Assembly (NCBI GenBank): GCA_019247845.1
Contig: JAFBAL010000047.1
Coordinates: 1-56,762, forward strand
DNA: 56,762 nt
Direction of reading: 5' to 3'
Origin: Alphaproteobacteria bacterium
Lineage (GTDB): Bacteria > Pseudomonadota > Alphaproteobacteria > Micropepsales > Micropepsaceae
Below, in pieces: positions 1-6,650 of the stretch (positions are counted from its first letter, which is position 1; each line of letters starts with the position of its first letter). The notes below the pieces were generated by a model. It did not search any database and was not told the origin of the DNA. It worked only from the letters and a program-made list of their open reading frames with translations. A program made the position numbers and the translations under genes.

Positions 1-31
1 TTATGGGTTCGAGCCGCAAAAGGAGCCTTCC

Positions 32-667
32 ATGACGGGACCGTTCACGCTTTCGCCTCTGCCTTTCGACGCCGACGCGCTCGAGCCCGCGATCAGCGCG
101 CGGACGATCGGCTTCCACTATCACAAGCATCATCAGACTTACGTCGACACGCTGAACAGGCTCGTCGAAGGCACGCGCTATGCCGACATGAAGCTCGAAG
201 AGATCGTGCGCGCCACGGTCGGCAACACGGGCGAGAAGGAGACCAAGATCTTCAACAATGCGGGTCAGGTGTGGAACCACGACTTCTATTGGAACTCGCT
301 CTCGCCGGTGCCGACCATCCTGAGCGGCAAGCTCAAGCAGGCGGTCGAGCGCGACTTCGGCGACGCCAAGGCCCTGATCAAGGAGCTCGCCACCGCCGGC
401 AAGGAGCAGTTCGGCTCCGGCTGGGCCTGGCTGGTGTCGAAGGGCGGCAAGCTTTCGGTCGAGAAGACGCCCAACGCGATGACGCCGATGGCCAAGGGCA
501 CCAACTGCCTCATCACCGTCGACGTGTGGGAGCACGCCTATTATCTCGACTATCAGAACGAGCGGCCGAAATATCTCGAGGAGGTACTCAAGAACCTGCT
601 CAACTGGAACTTCGCGGCCGAGAACCTCGACAAGGAAGACCACGCGGTGCGCGACGCCGCGGAATAG
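32..667 (+). CDS. sodB: Superoxide dismutase, Fe type
   Basis: Disproportionates superoxide to peroxide and oxygen in the cytoplasm. The 211-residue protein has the full Fe/Mn SOD fold in order: an N-terminal helical domain with metal ligand His29 (in FHYHKHH), His83 (in QVWNHDFYW) and the C-terminal signature DVWEHAYY giving Asp164 and His168. The Gln at 79 just before VWNH is the arrangement typical of the Fe-dependent rather than Mn-dependent enzyme. AAAAGGAG lies 8 bases before the ATG and fixes the start. Length is normal for the family (about 195-215). No promoter can be judged because the window begins 31 bases upstream. No signal peptide. Assignment to Fe rather than cambialistic use is family-based inference. 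Confidence 0.97.
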   Translation: MTGPFTLSPLPFDADALEPAISARTIGFHYHKHHQTYVDTLNRLVEGTRYADMKLEEIVRATVGNTGEKETKIFNNAGQVWNHDFYWNSLSPVPTILSGKLKQAVERDFGDAKALIKELATAGKEQFGSGWAWLVSKGGKLSVEKTPNAMTPMAKGTNCLITVDVWEHAYYLDYQNERPKYLEEVLKNLLNWNFAAENLDKEDHAVRDAAE

Positions 668-788
668 GCGCTCGCATCGACGCAATCCGCAGCGGCAGCC
701 CGCGGCATGGACAGGTGCGGCGCCGGCGCGGACGAGGCGGCTGGTTCGTGGGTTGAGGCCGGTTTATTCCTGCTCAATCCAGCGCGCC

Positions 789-830
789 CAATTCCAGCGC
801 GGCTGGCGCGCTCAATTCCAGCGCGGCTGG
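789..830. repeat. 24-bp tandem repeat with internal hairpin, two copies
   Basis: An 18-base identical core (CAATTCCAGCGCGGCTGG) occurs at 789-806 and 813-830, a period of 24. Each core ends in a small perfect hairpin, CCAGC-GCG-GCTGG. A degenerate third copy may start near 774. The second copy contains the stop codon of the small minus-strand gene at 812-1000, so the array is at that gene's 3' end. Confidence 0.8.
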
Positions 831-1000
831 GGCTCGTCGCCTTCGGGCGGCGCGGCCCCGGCCCAGCGCAACCGCCGGGCCCGGTCGTGGAGGCGGGCTG
901 CAACCGCCTTGGCGCCGGCCAGGTCGGCCAGTCCGGCGATGATATCCAGCTCGACGGCAAAGGCCGCGTAGTCCGGTTCGACGGCTGGGTCGTAGCGCAT
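812..1000 (-). CDS. Small hypothetical protein, 62 residues
   Basis: I do not recognise a family. The start at 1000 is chosen because GGGAGGG lies just 4 bases upstream of the ATG on the minus strand; an in-frame ATG at 1099 would add 33 residues but has no such site and would run over the MerR operator region. The protein is acidic at the N-terminus, then a helix-rich Ala/Leu segment (residues 10-45, pattern of a short amphipathic helix pair), and a Pro/Trp tail. No membrane segment or signal. It is transcribed convergently with sodB and divergently from the MerR gene. It could be a non-coding stretch that happens to be open, so confidence is moderate. Confidence 0.5.
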   Translation of the reverse strand: MRYDPAVEPDYAAFAVELDIIAGLADLAGAKAVAARLHDRARRLRWAGAAPPEGDEPQPRWN

Positions 1001-1072
1001 GGCGCCCTCCCTGGCGCCCCTCAATTGATAAATGCGCGGCTCGCCAAAGGGTTGCGTACTTACGATTCGGCT

Positions 1073-1103
1073 CTTGACGTTGACGTAAAGGGAAGACAAT
1101 AAT
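1073..1103 (+). promoter_or_regulatory. LiuR-type MerR operator overlapping the promoter of the MerR gene
   Basis: Bases 1073-1090 form an inverted repeat of pattern CTTNACGTNNACGTNAAG, matching the ACGT-NN-ACGT palindrome known for LiuR/MerR regulators of branched-chain and acyl-CoA catabolism. It includes a -35-like TTGACG (1074-1079); CAATAA at 1098-1103 is a possible -10 with an 18-base spacer, the long spacing usual for MerR-controlled promoters. The next genes are a MerR regulator and a crotonase. Site pattern is seen; regulator identity is inferred. Confidence 0.75.
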
Positions 1104-1180
1104 TCAGAACTGAGAAATTGTCAGAAGGAGGCCGGGCCGGCCGGCGCGCCCTTTGAGCCGCCATCCGCCCGCGAAGCGAA

Positions 1181-1582
1181 ATGAACACCACCCGCACCTA
1201 CACCATCCGCCAGCTCACCAAGGAGTTCTCGGTCACCGCGCGCACCTTGCGCTTCTACGAGGACGAAGGCCTGATCGCGCCCGAGCGCCGCGGCCAGACC
1301 CGCATCTATTCCGGCCGCGACCGCGCCCGCATCATCCTGATCCTGCGCGGCCGGCGCGTCGGCTTCTCGCTCGCCGAGATTCGCGAGATCCTCGATCTCT
1401 ACGGCGTGCATGACGGCGGCGTGACCCAGCTGGTCCACAGCCGCAAGAAGTTCGCCGAGCGCATCGACACCTTGGAGCGCCAGAAAGTCGACATCGACGA
1501 GTCGCTCAAGGAGCTGCGCAAGGGCATCGCCGACATCGACGGCAAGCTGGCGCCGCAGCAGCAGGCGCACGCCGCGGAGTAA
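1181..1582 (+). CDS. MerR-family transcriptional regulator (LiuR-like)
   Basis: DNA-binding regulator of 133 residues. Residues 6-75 are a MerR winged helix-turn-helix: YTIRQLTKEFSVTARTLRFYE is the canonical first helix-turn-helix with the RTLRFYEDEGLI segment, followed by the wing (RRGQTRIYSGRDRARI). Residues 90-128 form a long coiled-coil dimerisation helix. There is no cysteine cluster, so it is not a metal sensor; it fits the acyl-CoA-responsive LiuR/PsrA-like MerR group. It is followed 32 bases later by a crotonase gene in the same direction, and a LiuR-type palindrome lies about 90 bases upstream, so autoregulation and control of the downstream gene are likely. The effector (probably an acyl-CoA) is inferred only. 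Confidence 0.92.
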   Translation: MNTTRTYTIRQLTKEFSVTARTLRFYEDEGLIAPERRGQTRIYSGRDRARIILILRGRRVGFSLAEIREILDLYGVHDGGVTQLVHSRKKFAERIDTLERQKVDIDESLKELRKGIADIDGKLAPQQQAHAAE

Positions 1583-1614
1583 TCCGCGCTCTCACGTCCG
1601 AACCGGAGGAACGC

Positions 1615-2520
1615 ATGACCTATGGGCCATACGAACAGATCGCCGTGGCGAAAGACGACGGCATCCTGACGCTCACCCTCAATCGTCCCGACAAGCTCAA
1701 CGCCTTCACGGCCAAGATGATGTGGGAGATGATCGACGTCTTCACGAAAGTGAATTCCGACGACGAGGTCGGCTGCGTGATCGTCACCGGCGCGGGCCGC
1801 GCCTTCTGCGCCGGCGCCGATCTCTCCGCCGGCGCCGCCACCTTCGACGCCACCACCAATCCGGCGCGCAAGGAGCGCGACGCCGGTCCGGTCGAGACGG
1901 TCGACTGGAGCGACGAGCGCGTGCGCGACGGCGGCGGGCGCGTGACCTTGGCGATCTACGAGTGCCTGAAGCCCGTCATCGCCGCGGTCAACGGTGCCGC
2001 GGTCGGCGTCGGCATCACGATGCAGCTGCCGATGGACATCCGCATCGCCGCCCCCGAGGCGCGCTTCGGCTTCGTCTTCGCGCGCCGCGGCATCGTGCCG
2101 GAAGCGGCGTCGAGCTGGTTCCTGCCGCGCATCGTGGGCATCTCCCAGGCGCTCGACTGGTGCTATTCGGGCCGCGTCTTCGGCGCCGACGAGGCGCTGA
2201 AAGCGGGCCTGGTGGCTGAGATCGTGGCGCAGGACGCGCTGATGGCCCGCGCCCGCGAGATCGCGCGCGGCATCGTCGACAACACCGCGCCGGTCTCGGT
2301 CGCGCTGATCCGTCAAATGATGTGGCGGGGGCTGGGCATGGACCACCCGATGGAGGCGCACAAGGTCGACAGCCGCGGCATTTATGCGCGCGGCGCCTCG
2401 GCCGACGTGCGCGAGGGCGTGAGCTCGTTCCTCGAGAAGCGCCCGGCGAAGTTCCCGATGAAGGTTTCGACGGGGATGCCGCGATATTTTCCATGGTGGG
2501 ACGAACGGAAATACTCCTGA
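1615..2520 (+). CDS. Crotonase-family enoyl-CoA hydratase/isomerase
   Basis: Acyl-CoA enzyme of 301 residues with a GGAGGAA ribosome site. The crotonase core is clear: LNRPDKLNAF near 22-31, the first oxyanion-hole segment GRAFCAGADLS (61-71), the second NGAAVGVGITM (126-136) and the FGFVFARRGIVPEAASSWFLPRIVG region (151-175, given here in part). The two glutamates of rat enoyl-CoA hydratase are not in their usual places (GVGITM instead of GGGCEL, and FGFVF instead of FGQPE); a single Glu163 sits in VPEAAS. That favours an isomerase-type or other single-Glu reaction over straightforward hydration. The C-terminal 50 residues form the usual trimerisation helices. Likely regulated with the MerR gene before it. 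Confidence 0.9.
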   Translation: MTYGPYEQIAVAKDDGILTLTLNRPDKLNAFTAKMMWEMIDVFTKVNSDDEVGCVIVTGAGRAFCAGADLSAGAATFDATTNPARKERDAGPVETVDWSDERVRDGGGRVTLAIYECLKPVIAAVNGAAVGVGITMQLPMDIRIAAPEARFGFVFARRGIVPEAASSWFLPRIVGISQALDWCYSGRVFGADEALKAGLVAEIVAQDALMARAREIARGIVDNTAPVSVALIRQMMWRGLGMDHPMEAHKVDSRGIYARGASADVREGVSSFLEKRPAKFPMKVSTGMPRYFPWWDERKYS

Positions 2521-2588
2521 CCGTCGCGCGCCTCTCAGCGCCGAAGCCGTCTGGCGAAGGCGGGTGGGACGAACGTAAATATTCGTAG
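2495..2588 (+). repeat. Duplicated 3' end of the crotonase gene
   Basis: Bases 2495-2520 (end of the crotonase gene, encoding WWDERKYS then stop) recur almost unchanged at 2563-2588, encoding GWDERKYS then stop in another frame. The period is 68, not a multiple of three. The two copies differ at only a few of 26 positions. The second copy lies just before the methyltransferase start at 2616. Confidence 0.85.
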
Positions 2589-2615
2589 CGTCGCGGTTCT
2601 GCTATAGGCTGGGTC

Positions 2616-3623
2616 ATGACCGACATCGATCCGGCCGAGCAACCCGAACACGGGGCCGACCAACCCGAGCATCAGCCCTTCTCCCGGGTGCGGGTGTCGT
2701 TCGCCTACCGGCTGCTGCGCGGCACCAAGCCCGAGGTGGACGAGGTCGACCGCCTGATCGAGAAATGCACGACCGTGGACCAGTTGCGCCGCCAGCTGGT
2801 CACCGACGCGGGCGCGCGCCTGCACGGCCTGTTCCAGGAGTCCATCCAGCTCCGCTTCCTGAAGGCGCCCGCGCCGCAGGTCGAGGTCGACGTGCCGGGG
2901 CCGGTGCTCGAGCGGCTGCTGGGGCGCGTCGAGAGCGTGTGGCGCGGCTTCGGCGAGAACGATCCGTTCTGGTCGGTGCTCACCAGGTTCAAGCCCGCCG
3001 GCGCCGCGGTCGACCGCGCGGCCTTCTATGCGACGGGACGCAAGCGCGTCGAGTTCCTGGCCGCGGCGCTGGCGCGCAACGGCGTCGACATCGCGAGCCT
3101 GCCCGTCTGCTTCGAGCTCGGCGCCGGCGTGGGGCGGCTCACCGCCTGGCTCGCCGAGCGGTTCGAACGCGTGATCGCGGCCGACATCTCCAGCGCCCAT
3201 CTCGACGTCGCCGCGAAGGAGCTTTCCGCGCGGGGCAAGACCAACGTCGCCTTCCTGCGCGTCGCCACCATGGCCGAGCTCGAAGGCGCGCCGCCCTTCG
3301 ACGTGTTCTTCTCGATCATCTCGCTGCAGCATTCGCCGCCGCCGGTGATCAAGCGCGTGCTCGAGATCCTGCTCGCCAAGCTCAACCCCGGCGGCGTGGC
3401 CTATTTCCAGCTGCCGACGCTGATCCCCGAGCAGCGCTTCGCGGCCGACACCTATATGCCGCCGACCTCGCCGCGGGAGCAGATGGAGACCTTCGCGGTG
3501 CCGCAGAAAGTGCTGTTCCAGCTGTTCGACGCGCTCGGCCTCAAGGTGCTCGAGGTGCGCGAGGACAACCAGTGCGGCCCGCACAAGCTGTCGAACTGCT
3601 TCCTGCTGCAGAAGCCGAGGTAG
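2616..3623 (+). CDS. Class I SAM-dependent methyltransferase
   Basis: A 335-residue cytoplasmic protein. Residues 165-180 (CFELGAGVGRLTAWLA) are the glycine-rich SAM-binding motif I; an acidic residue ends strand beta2 in VIAADISSAHL (about 188-198); the motif IV region is FDVFFSIISLQHSPP, followed by a typical LLAKLNPGGVAYFQLPT strand-turn. The first 150 residues are a helical extension with no domain I recognise (contains FWSVLTRF and FYATGRKRVEFL). The substrate cannot be inferred; neither neighbour indicates a pathway. The start ATG follows a short leader and its first 20 residues are Glu/Pro rich. The gene is 95 bases after the crotonase and could be in the same transcript. Confidence 0.88.
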   Translation: MTDIDPAEQPEHGADQPEHQPFSRVRVSFAYRLLRGTKPEVDEVDRLIEKCTTVDQLRRQLVTDAGARLHGLFQESIQLRFLKAPAPQVEVDVPGPVLERLLGRVESVWRGFGENDPFWSVLTRFKPAGAAVDRAAFYATGRKRVEFLAAALARNGVDIASLPVCFELGAGVGRLTAWLAERFERVIAADISSAHLDVAAKELSARGKTNVAFLRVATMAELEGAPPFDVFFSIISLQHSPPPVIKRVLEILLAKLNPGGVAYFQLPTLIPEQRFAADTYMPPTSPREQMETFAVPQKVLFQLFDALGLKVLEVREDNQCGPHKLSNCFLLQKPR

Positions 3624-3710
3624 TTCCGGCGGCACGACCGCCATGGTAGCGTCGCGCCATGGCCAGAGAAAGAGGATATCCGCAAGCATTCCGACCTGCT
3701 GCTGCACACC

Positions 3711-4256
3711 GTGATCAAGCAGGTGCTGGAGGCGCCGCCGTTCGGCTATCACGTCAAGCGCGCCGACCAGGACAGCGACCCCGGCATGATCGGCGACCGC
3801 GTGATCACCGACATCATCAATGCCGAGCTGGTCGTGGCCGACCTGACCAACTTGAATCCGAACGCCTTCTACGAGCTCGGCATCCGCCATGCGAGCGAGA
3901 AGCCCGCGATCCATATCGCCCGCGCCGGTATTGTGCTGCCCTTCGACAACATCGCGCATCGCACGATCTTCGTGGACCTCGCCGACTGGCACAGCATCGA
4001 AAATTCCCGCCGTGCACTGACCGAGATGGCGACGTTCATCGAGCAGCCGGCGGTCAAGGTCTCGAACCCGATCACGCGGGCCAATGCCGTTTTCAGGATG
4101 CGCAAGACCGCGGATTCCAACGAACAAGTCGTGGAAGCGCTGCGCGAAGAGATCGCGCGCCTTAATCGCGAATTGAAGTCGGCTCGATCCGGCGGCTTGC
4201 TCGAAGGCGCGATACCGTCGCCGCCGGGAATGCCCAACCCCGCCGGGGACGACTAA
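3711..4256 (+). CDS. Nucleoside 2-deoxyribosyltransferase-like protein, probably 5'-truncated
   Basis: The hallmark ELVVADLTNLNPNAFYELGI (about residues 39-58) belongs to the nucleoside 2-deoxyribosyltransferase-like/TIR-related Rossmann group; the Glu of FYEL aligns with the catalytic glutamate. This family is found in stress or defence-type proteins that hydrolyse nucleotides or NAD-like molecules. Relatives normally begin with a beta-strand of the FVIxPIG type followed by a charged helix. Here the reading frame can be extended upstream through PEKEDIRKHSDLLL (from about 3663) with no ATG, GTG or TTG, back to the methyltransferase stop at 3621; an ATG at 3659 is in another frame, one base away from joining. 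So the first available start is GTG 3711 and strand beta1 is missing. C-terminal 40 residues are a coiled coil plus Pro tail. It may be a decayed gene. Confidence 0.7.
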   Translation: MIKQVLEAPPFGYHVKRADQDSDPGMIGDRVITDIINAELVVADLTNLNPNAFYELGIRHASEKPAIHIARAGIVLPFDNIAHRTIFVDLADWHSIENSRRALTEMATFIEQPAVKVSNPITRANAVFRMRKTADSNEQVVEALREEIARLNRELKSARSGGLLEGAIPSPPGMPNPAGDD

Positions 4257-4337
4257 CGCGAACGCGGCCGGTCACGCAGTCGTTATCGCATCTCCGCCCG
4301 CCCCGTCTTAAGCTCCCCGCAACCTGGGGGGACCGCC

Positions 4338-4787
4338 ATGACCAATCTTTCGCCGCTTACCGCCATCCTGATCGCGGGCATCGTCGCGGGCACGATCGAC
4401 ATCGGCGCGGCCTCGCTGATCAGCGGCAAGGATCCGGTCTTCATCAGCCAGTTCATCGCCGGCGGCCTTCTGGGCAAGGCCTCGCTCGAGGGCGGGATGC
4501 AGACGGCGGGCTTGGGATTGGTGCTGCAATGGGCGATGTCGATCGTCATCGCCGCGATCTACATCTTCGCGATGCGCTGGTTGCCGGTCCTGCGCAGCCA
4601 ATGGGCGCTGATGGGCATCCTCTACGGCGTGCCGGTCTATTTCGTCATGACCTATGTCGTGGTGCCGCTCTCGGCCTGGCACCGCACGCCGAAGTTCAAC
4701 CTGGTGCCGTTCCTCGAGAACCTGGCCGCGATGATGGTCTTCGGCCTGATCGTCGCCTTCTTTGCCTCGCGCACGCGGCCGGAGTAG
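4338..4787 (+). CDS. Inner-membrane protein, four predicted helices
   Basis: A 149-residue hydrophobic protein with about four membrane helices (roughly 7-28, 53-76, 90-110 and 125-145). The first helix contains AGTIDIGAASL, and the second is preceded by a GGLLGKASLEGG turn; this pattern resembles the YagU/DUF1440-like small membrane proteins, but I am not certain of the family. No catalytic motif. A GGGGGG-rich site (ctggggggacc) lies before the ATG. It is 29 bases upstream of the DUF4424 exported protein and may share its transcript. Function unknown. Confidence 0.75.
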   Translation: MTNLSPLTAILIAGIVAGTIDIGAASLISGKDPVFISQFIAGGLLGKASLEGGMQTAGLGLVLQWAMSIVIAAIYIFAMRWLPVLRSQWALMGILYGVPVYFVMTYVVVPLSAWHRTPKFNLVPFLENLAAMMVFGLIVAFFASRTRPE

Positions 4788-4816
4788 CTTTGCGCCCTCA
4801 TTGTCGGGGGCATTTC

Positions 4817-5806
4817 ATGAGACGATTGGATTTCGCCTTGGCGGCGGGCGTTCTGCTATGCGCGGCGGCGCCGGCCGCGTGGGCACCGGCTTGGGCCGAC
4901 GACTCGTCCGCGGCGCTGAAGGCGGGCGGTCTGGTCTTCACCAAGCAGGCCCACATCCGCATGGCCAGGGAAGACCTGTATATCAGCCCCACCAGGGTCA
5001 AGGTGCGCTACGCCTTCGTCAACGACGGCAAGACGGACGTCGACACCATCGTGGCTTTCCCGCTTCCCGACATCGACGTGCGCGAGTTCTATTACGAGCC
5101 GCTGGGCACGACGCTGGACGCCTCGCCCAACTTCATGGGCTTCAAGCTGACCGTCGACGGCAAGCCGGTCGAGGCCACAGCCGATGCGCGCGCCGTCCTG
5201 GACGGCAAGGACGTGACCGACAAGGTCAAGGCGGCCGGCCTGCCGCTCAACATCGTCGGCACCAAGCTCGTCGACATGCTGGAGAAGATGCCGCTCGCCG
5301 CGCGCAAGAAATTCGCCGCCCAGGGGATTCTCGAGATGGACGGCGACGACGCCCATCCGCACTGGATCGCCAAGACCAGCTTCTGGTGGCACCAGAAGTT
5401 CCCGGCCGGGAAGACCGTCGTCATCGGCCACGAATACCAGCCGGTGACGGGGCAGTTCTTCTTCGGCGAAAACGACCTGACCGCCAAGGAGCCGGGCTAT
5501 GCCAAGTATTACTGCATCGACGGCGGCACCCAGGCCGCGATCCGCGCCAAGATAAGGAAGCTCGATCCGATGGGCGCCAACGGCCGTTACCTGCAGGGCA
5601 CTCAGACCGAGTTCGTGCTCAAGACCGCGAACAACTGGAAGGGCGGGATCGGGCAGTTCCGGCTCACGCTCGACAAGCTCAAGCCGGACAACGCGCTGTC
5701 GCTGTGCTGGGACGGCGCGCTGAAGAAGACGGGTGCGACCACCTTCGAGGCGGCGCGCGACGGCTTCGCGCCGGCGCGCGACGTCAAATTGCTGGTGCTG
5801 CAGTAA
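4817..5806 (+). CDS. DUF4424-type exported protein
   Basis: A 329-residue exported protein. Residues 1-27 are a Sec signal peptide (MRRLDFALAAGVLLCAAAPA, then cleavage near AWADD). The mature part begins with LVFTKQAHIRMAREDLYISP and VRYAFVNDGKTDVDTIVAFPLPDID, the beta-rich start characteristic of DUF4424 proteins, in which the protein describes a periplasmic beta-sandwich of unknown role. Two late cysteines (YYCIDGG and LSLCWDG) could form a disulfide. The ATG at 4817 was chosen because the frame is open far upstream but only this start gives a signal peptide. Function is unknown in the family. Confidence 0.85.
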   Translation: MRRLDFALAAGVLLCAAAPAAWAPAWADDSSAALKAGGLVFTKQAHIRMAREDLYISPTRVKVRYAFVNDGKTDVDTIVAFPLPDIDVREFYYEPLGTTLDASPNFMGFKLTVDGKPVEATADARAVLDGKDVTDKVKAAGLPLNIVGTKLVDMLEKMPLAARKKFAAQGILEMDGDDAHPHWIAKTSFWWHQKFPAGKTVVIGHEYQPVTGQFFFGENDLTAKEPGYAKYYCIDGGTQAAIRAKIRKLDPMGANGRYLQGTQTEFVLKTANNWKGGIGQFRLTLDKLKPDNALSLCWDGALKKTGATTFEAARDGFAPARDVKLLVLQ

Positions 5807-5814
5807 CGGCCGCG

Positions 5815-5937
5815 CTAGCGCAGGCCGAACAGCGCGCCCAGCACGCGGCGCAACCAGCCGAGGTCGTAGTGCGGGAGCGCGGCGCCGCGCGTCTCGTTCC
5901 CCACTTCGTACCGGCTGACAACCAGATGACCCAGCAT
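5815..5937 (-). CDS. Small protein of 40 residues downstream of a CtrA box
   Basis: Unrecognised peptide; sequence has a short amphipathic start (MLGHLVVSRYEVG) and a hydrophobic C-terminal helix (LGWLRRVLGALFGLR) that could touch the membrane. AAGGG lies upstream of the ATG at 5937 on the minus strand. An in-frame ATG at 6006 would add 23 residues. The reason to take it seriously is a perfect CtrA box at 6033-6048, about 100 bases upstream in the right place for a promoter, with no other gene starting nearby in either direction. It ends head-on with the DUF4424 gene (8-base gap). Could still be a chance ORF. Confidence 0.45.
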   Translation of the reverse strand: MLGHLVVSRYEVGNETRGAALPHYDLGWLRRVLGALFGLR

Positions 5938-6032
5938 CGTCAATGCCCTTCGAGGCGACCGACCGTACACGGAGTATATGACAGTTTCCCGTACGTCACA
6001 ACGCACGGGTGTGTGAGCGTGTTACGTTTTGG

Positions 6033-6048
6033 TTAACGGCCGGTTAAC
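6033..6048. promoter_or_regulatory. Perfect CtrA binding box
   Basis: The sequence TTAACGGCCGGTTAAC matches the alphaproteobacterial CtrA consensus TTAA-N7-TTAAC exactly. It lies within a direct repeat GGTTAACG (6031-6038 and 6042-6049, one helical turn apart). The only gene whose 5' end faces it is the small minus-strand ORF starting at 5937 (or 6006). CtrA is the cell-cycle master regulator; occupancy is inference. Confidence 0.75.
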
Positions 6049-6104
6049 GATGATCCGCGTACGGAGCGAGCCCGCGGCCGGCACGCGCCAGAGGACGGTC
6101 GCCC

Positions 6105-6179
6105 GCGCCGTCGCCGTCGATAGCCGGCGCCGTCGGCGGCCGGCGCCGTCGCCGTCGATAGCCGCGCCGTCGGCGGCCG
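6105..6179. repeat. 38-bp imperfect tandem duplication
   Basis: GCGCCGTCGCCGTCGATAGC begins at 6105 and again at 6143, each followed by a GC-rich GCGCCGTCGGCGGCCG segment (6127 and 6164), so a unit of about 37-38 bases is present twice with one indel. It fills the gap between the CtrA box and the 3' end of the lipoprotein gene; no ORF of interest is supported here. Confidence 0.75.
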
Positions 6180-6189
6180 ACGTCGGCGC

Positions 6190-6510
6190 TCAGCGTCCGT
6201 TGCCGGGATTTGGGTCGGCGAGCGGGCCGGGCTCCTGGCTGGGCGGGGCGGCGCGGCGGCAGGCGCCGTGGCCCTGGGCCCAGCCCACGCGATAGGCCTT
6301 GTCGCTGTCGTAAAGGGAGTCGTCGCGCACGATATTGCCCCGGCGCATATTGGCGCCCAGCGCATTGGCGCTGGCGCAGCCGTCCTCGTAGCCGGTGCGG
6401 AAGGTCGGCTGCTGGCGCAACGCCCGGTCGGCGCGCGTCTCGAAGAAGATGCAGCCCGACAGCGCGACCGGCATCAGGGCAATGGCGAAAAGGCGGCGGA
6501 CAAGCTGCAT
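6190..6510 (-). CDS. Small lipoprotein
   Basis: A 106-residue outer-membrane-type lipoprotein. The start at 6510 gives a classic lipoprotein signal: MQLVRRLFAIALMPVALSGC, with lipobox LSGC and lipidated Cys20; longer in-frame starts upstream would bury this signal. The mature part has YEDGCASANALGANM and KAYRVGWAQGHGACR, repeating GW/GC-containing segments that look like a small glycine-zipper-like or cysteine-linked domain (Cys45, Cys84 could pair). Pro-rich C-terminus. It is transcribed divergently from the hemerythrin gene. Function unknown, similar short lipoproteins with the YxxGCxxA pattern are common in alphaproteobacteria. Confidence 0.8.
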   Translation of the reverse strand: MQLVRRLFAIALMPVALSGCIFFETRADRALRQQPTFRTGYEDGCASANALGANMRRGNIVRDDSLYDSDKAYRVGWAQGHGACRRAAPPSQEPGPLADPNPGNGR

Positions 6511-6592
6511 CGCGGGGATTCCACAATTTCTGCGCGGGGACGATTCTGGCCCGCGGCGGCGGCATTGTCCAGGAAACCGGGGCGGTTTTCCA

Positions 6593-6618
6593 GGAACCGA
6601 AGCGGCGGCCGGGGCGTT
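6593..6618 (+). promoter_or_regulatory. Sigma-EcfG promoter of the hemerythrin gene
   Basis: GGAAC at 6593-6597 and CGTT at 6615-6618 are separated by 17 bases, an exact match to the general-stress sigma factor EcfG consensus (GGAAC-N16/17-CGTT). Transcription would begin near 6625, which makes ATG 6651 rather than ATG 6624 the usable start of the hemerythrin gene. Confidence 0.8.
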
Positions 6619-6650
6619 CACAAATGGCAACATTTGCGAATGGGGTTGCC

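Noticed and set aside
2535..4127. Very long open frame on the minus strand opposite the methyltransferase and its neighbour
   Set aside because: Composition is Arg/Gly/His/Ala-rich as expected for the antisense of GC-rich genes; no domain, no ribosome site. Same verdict for other long antisense frames, such as opposite cysI, the TPR genes and the PBP gene.
6624..6650. Earlier hemerythrin start at ATG 6624
   Set aside because: It lies before the transcription start predicted from the EcfG promoter.
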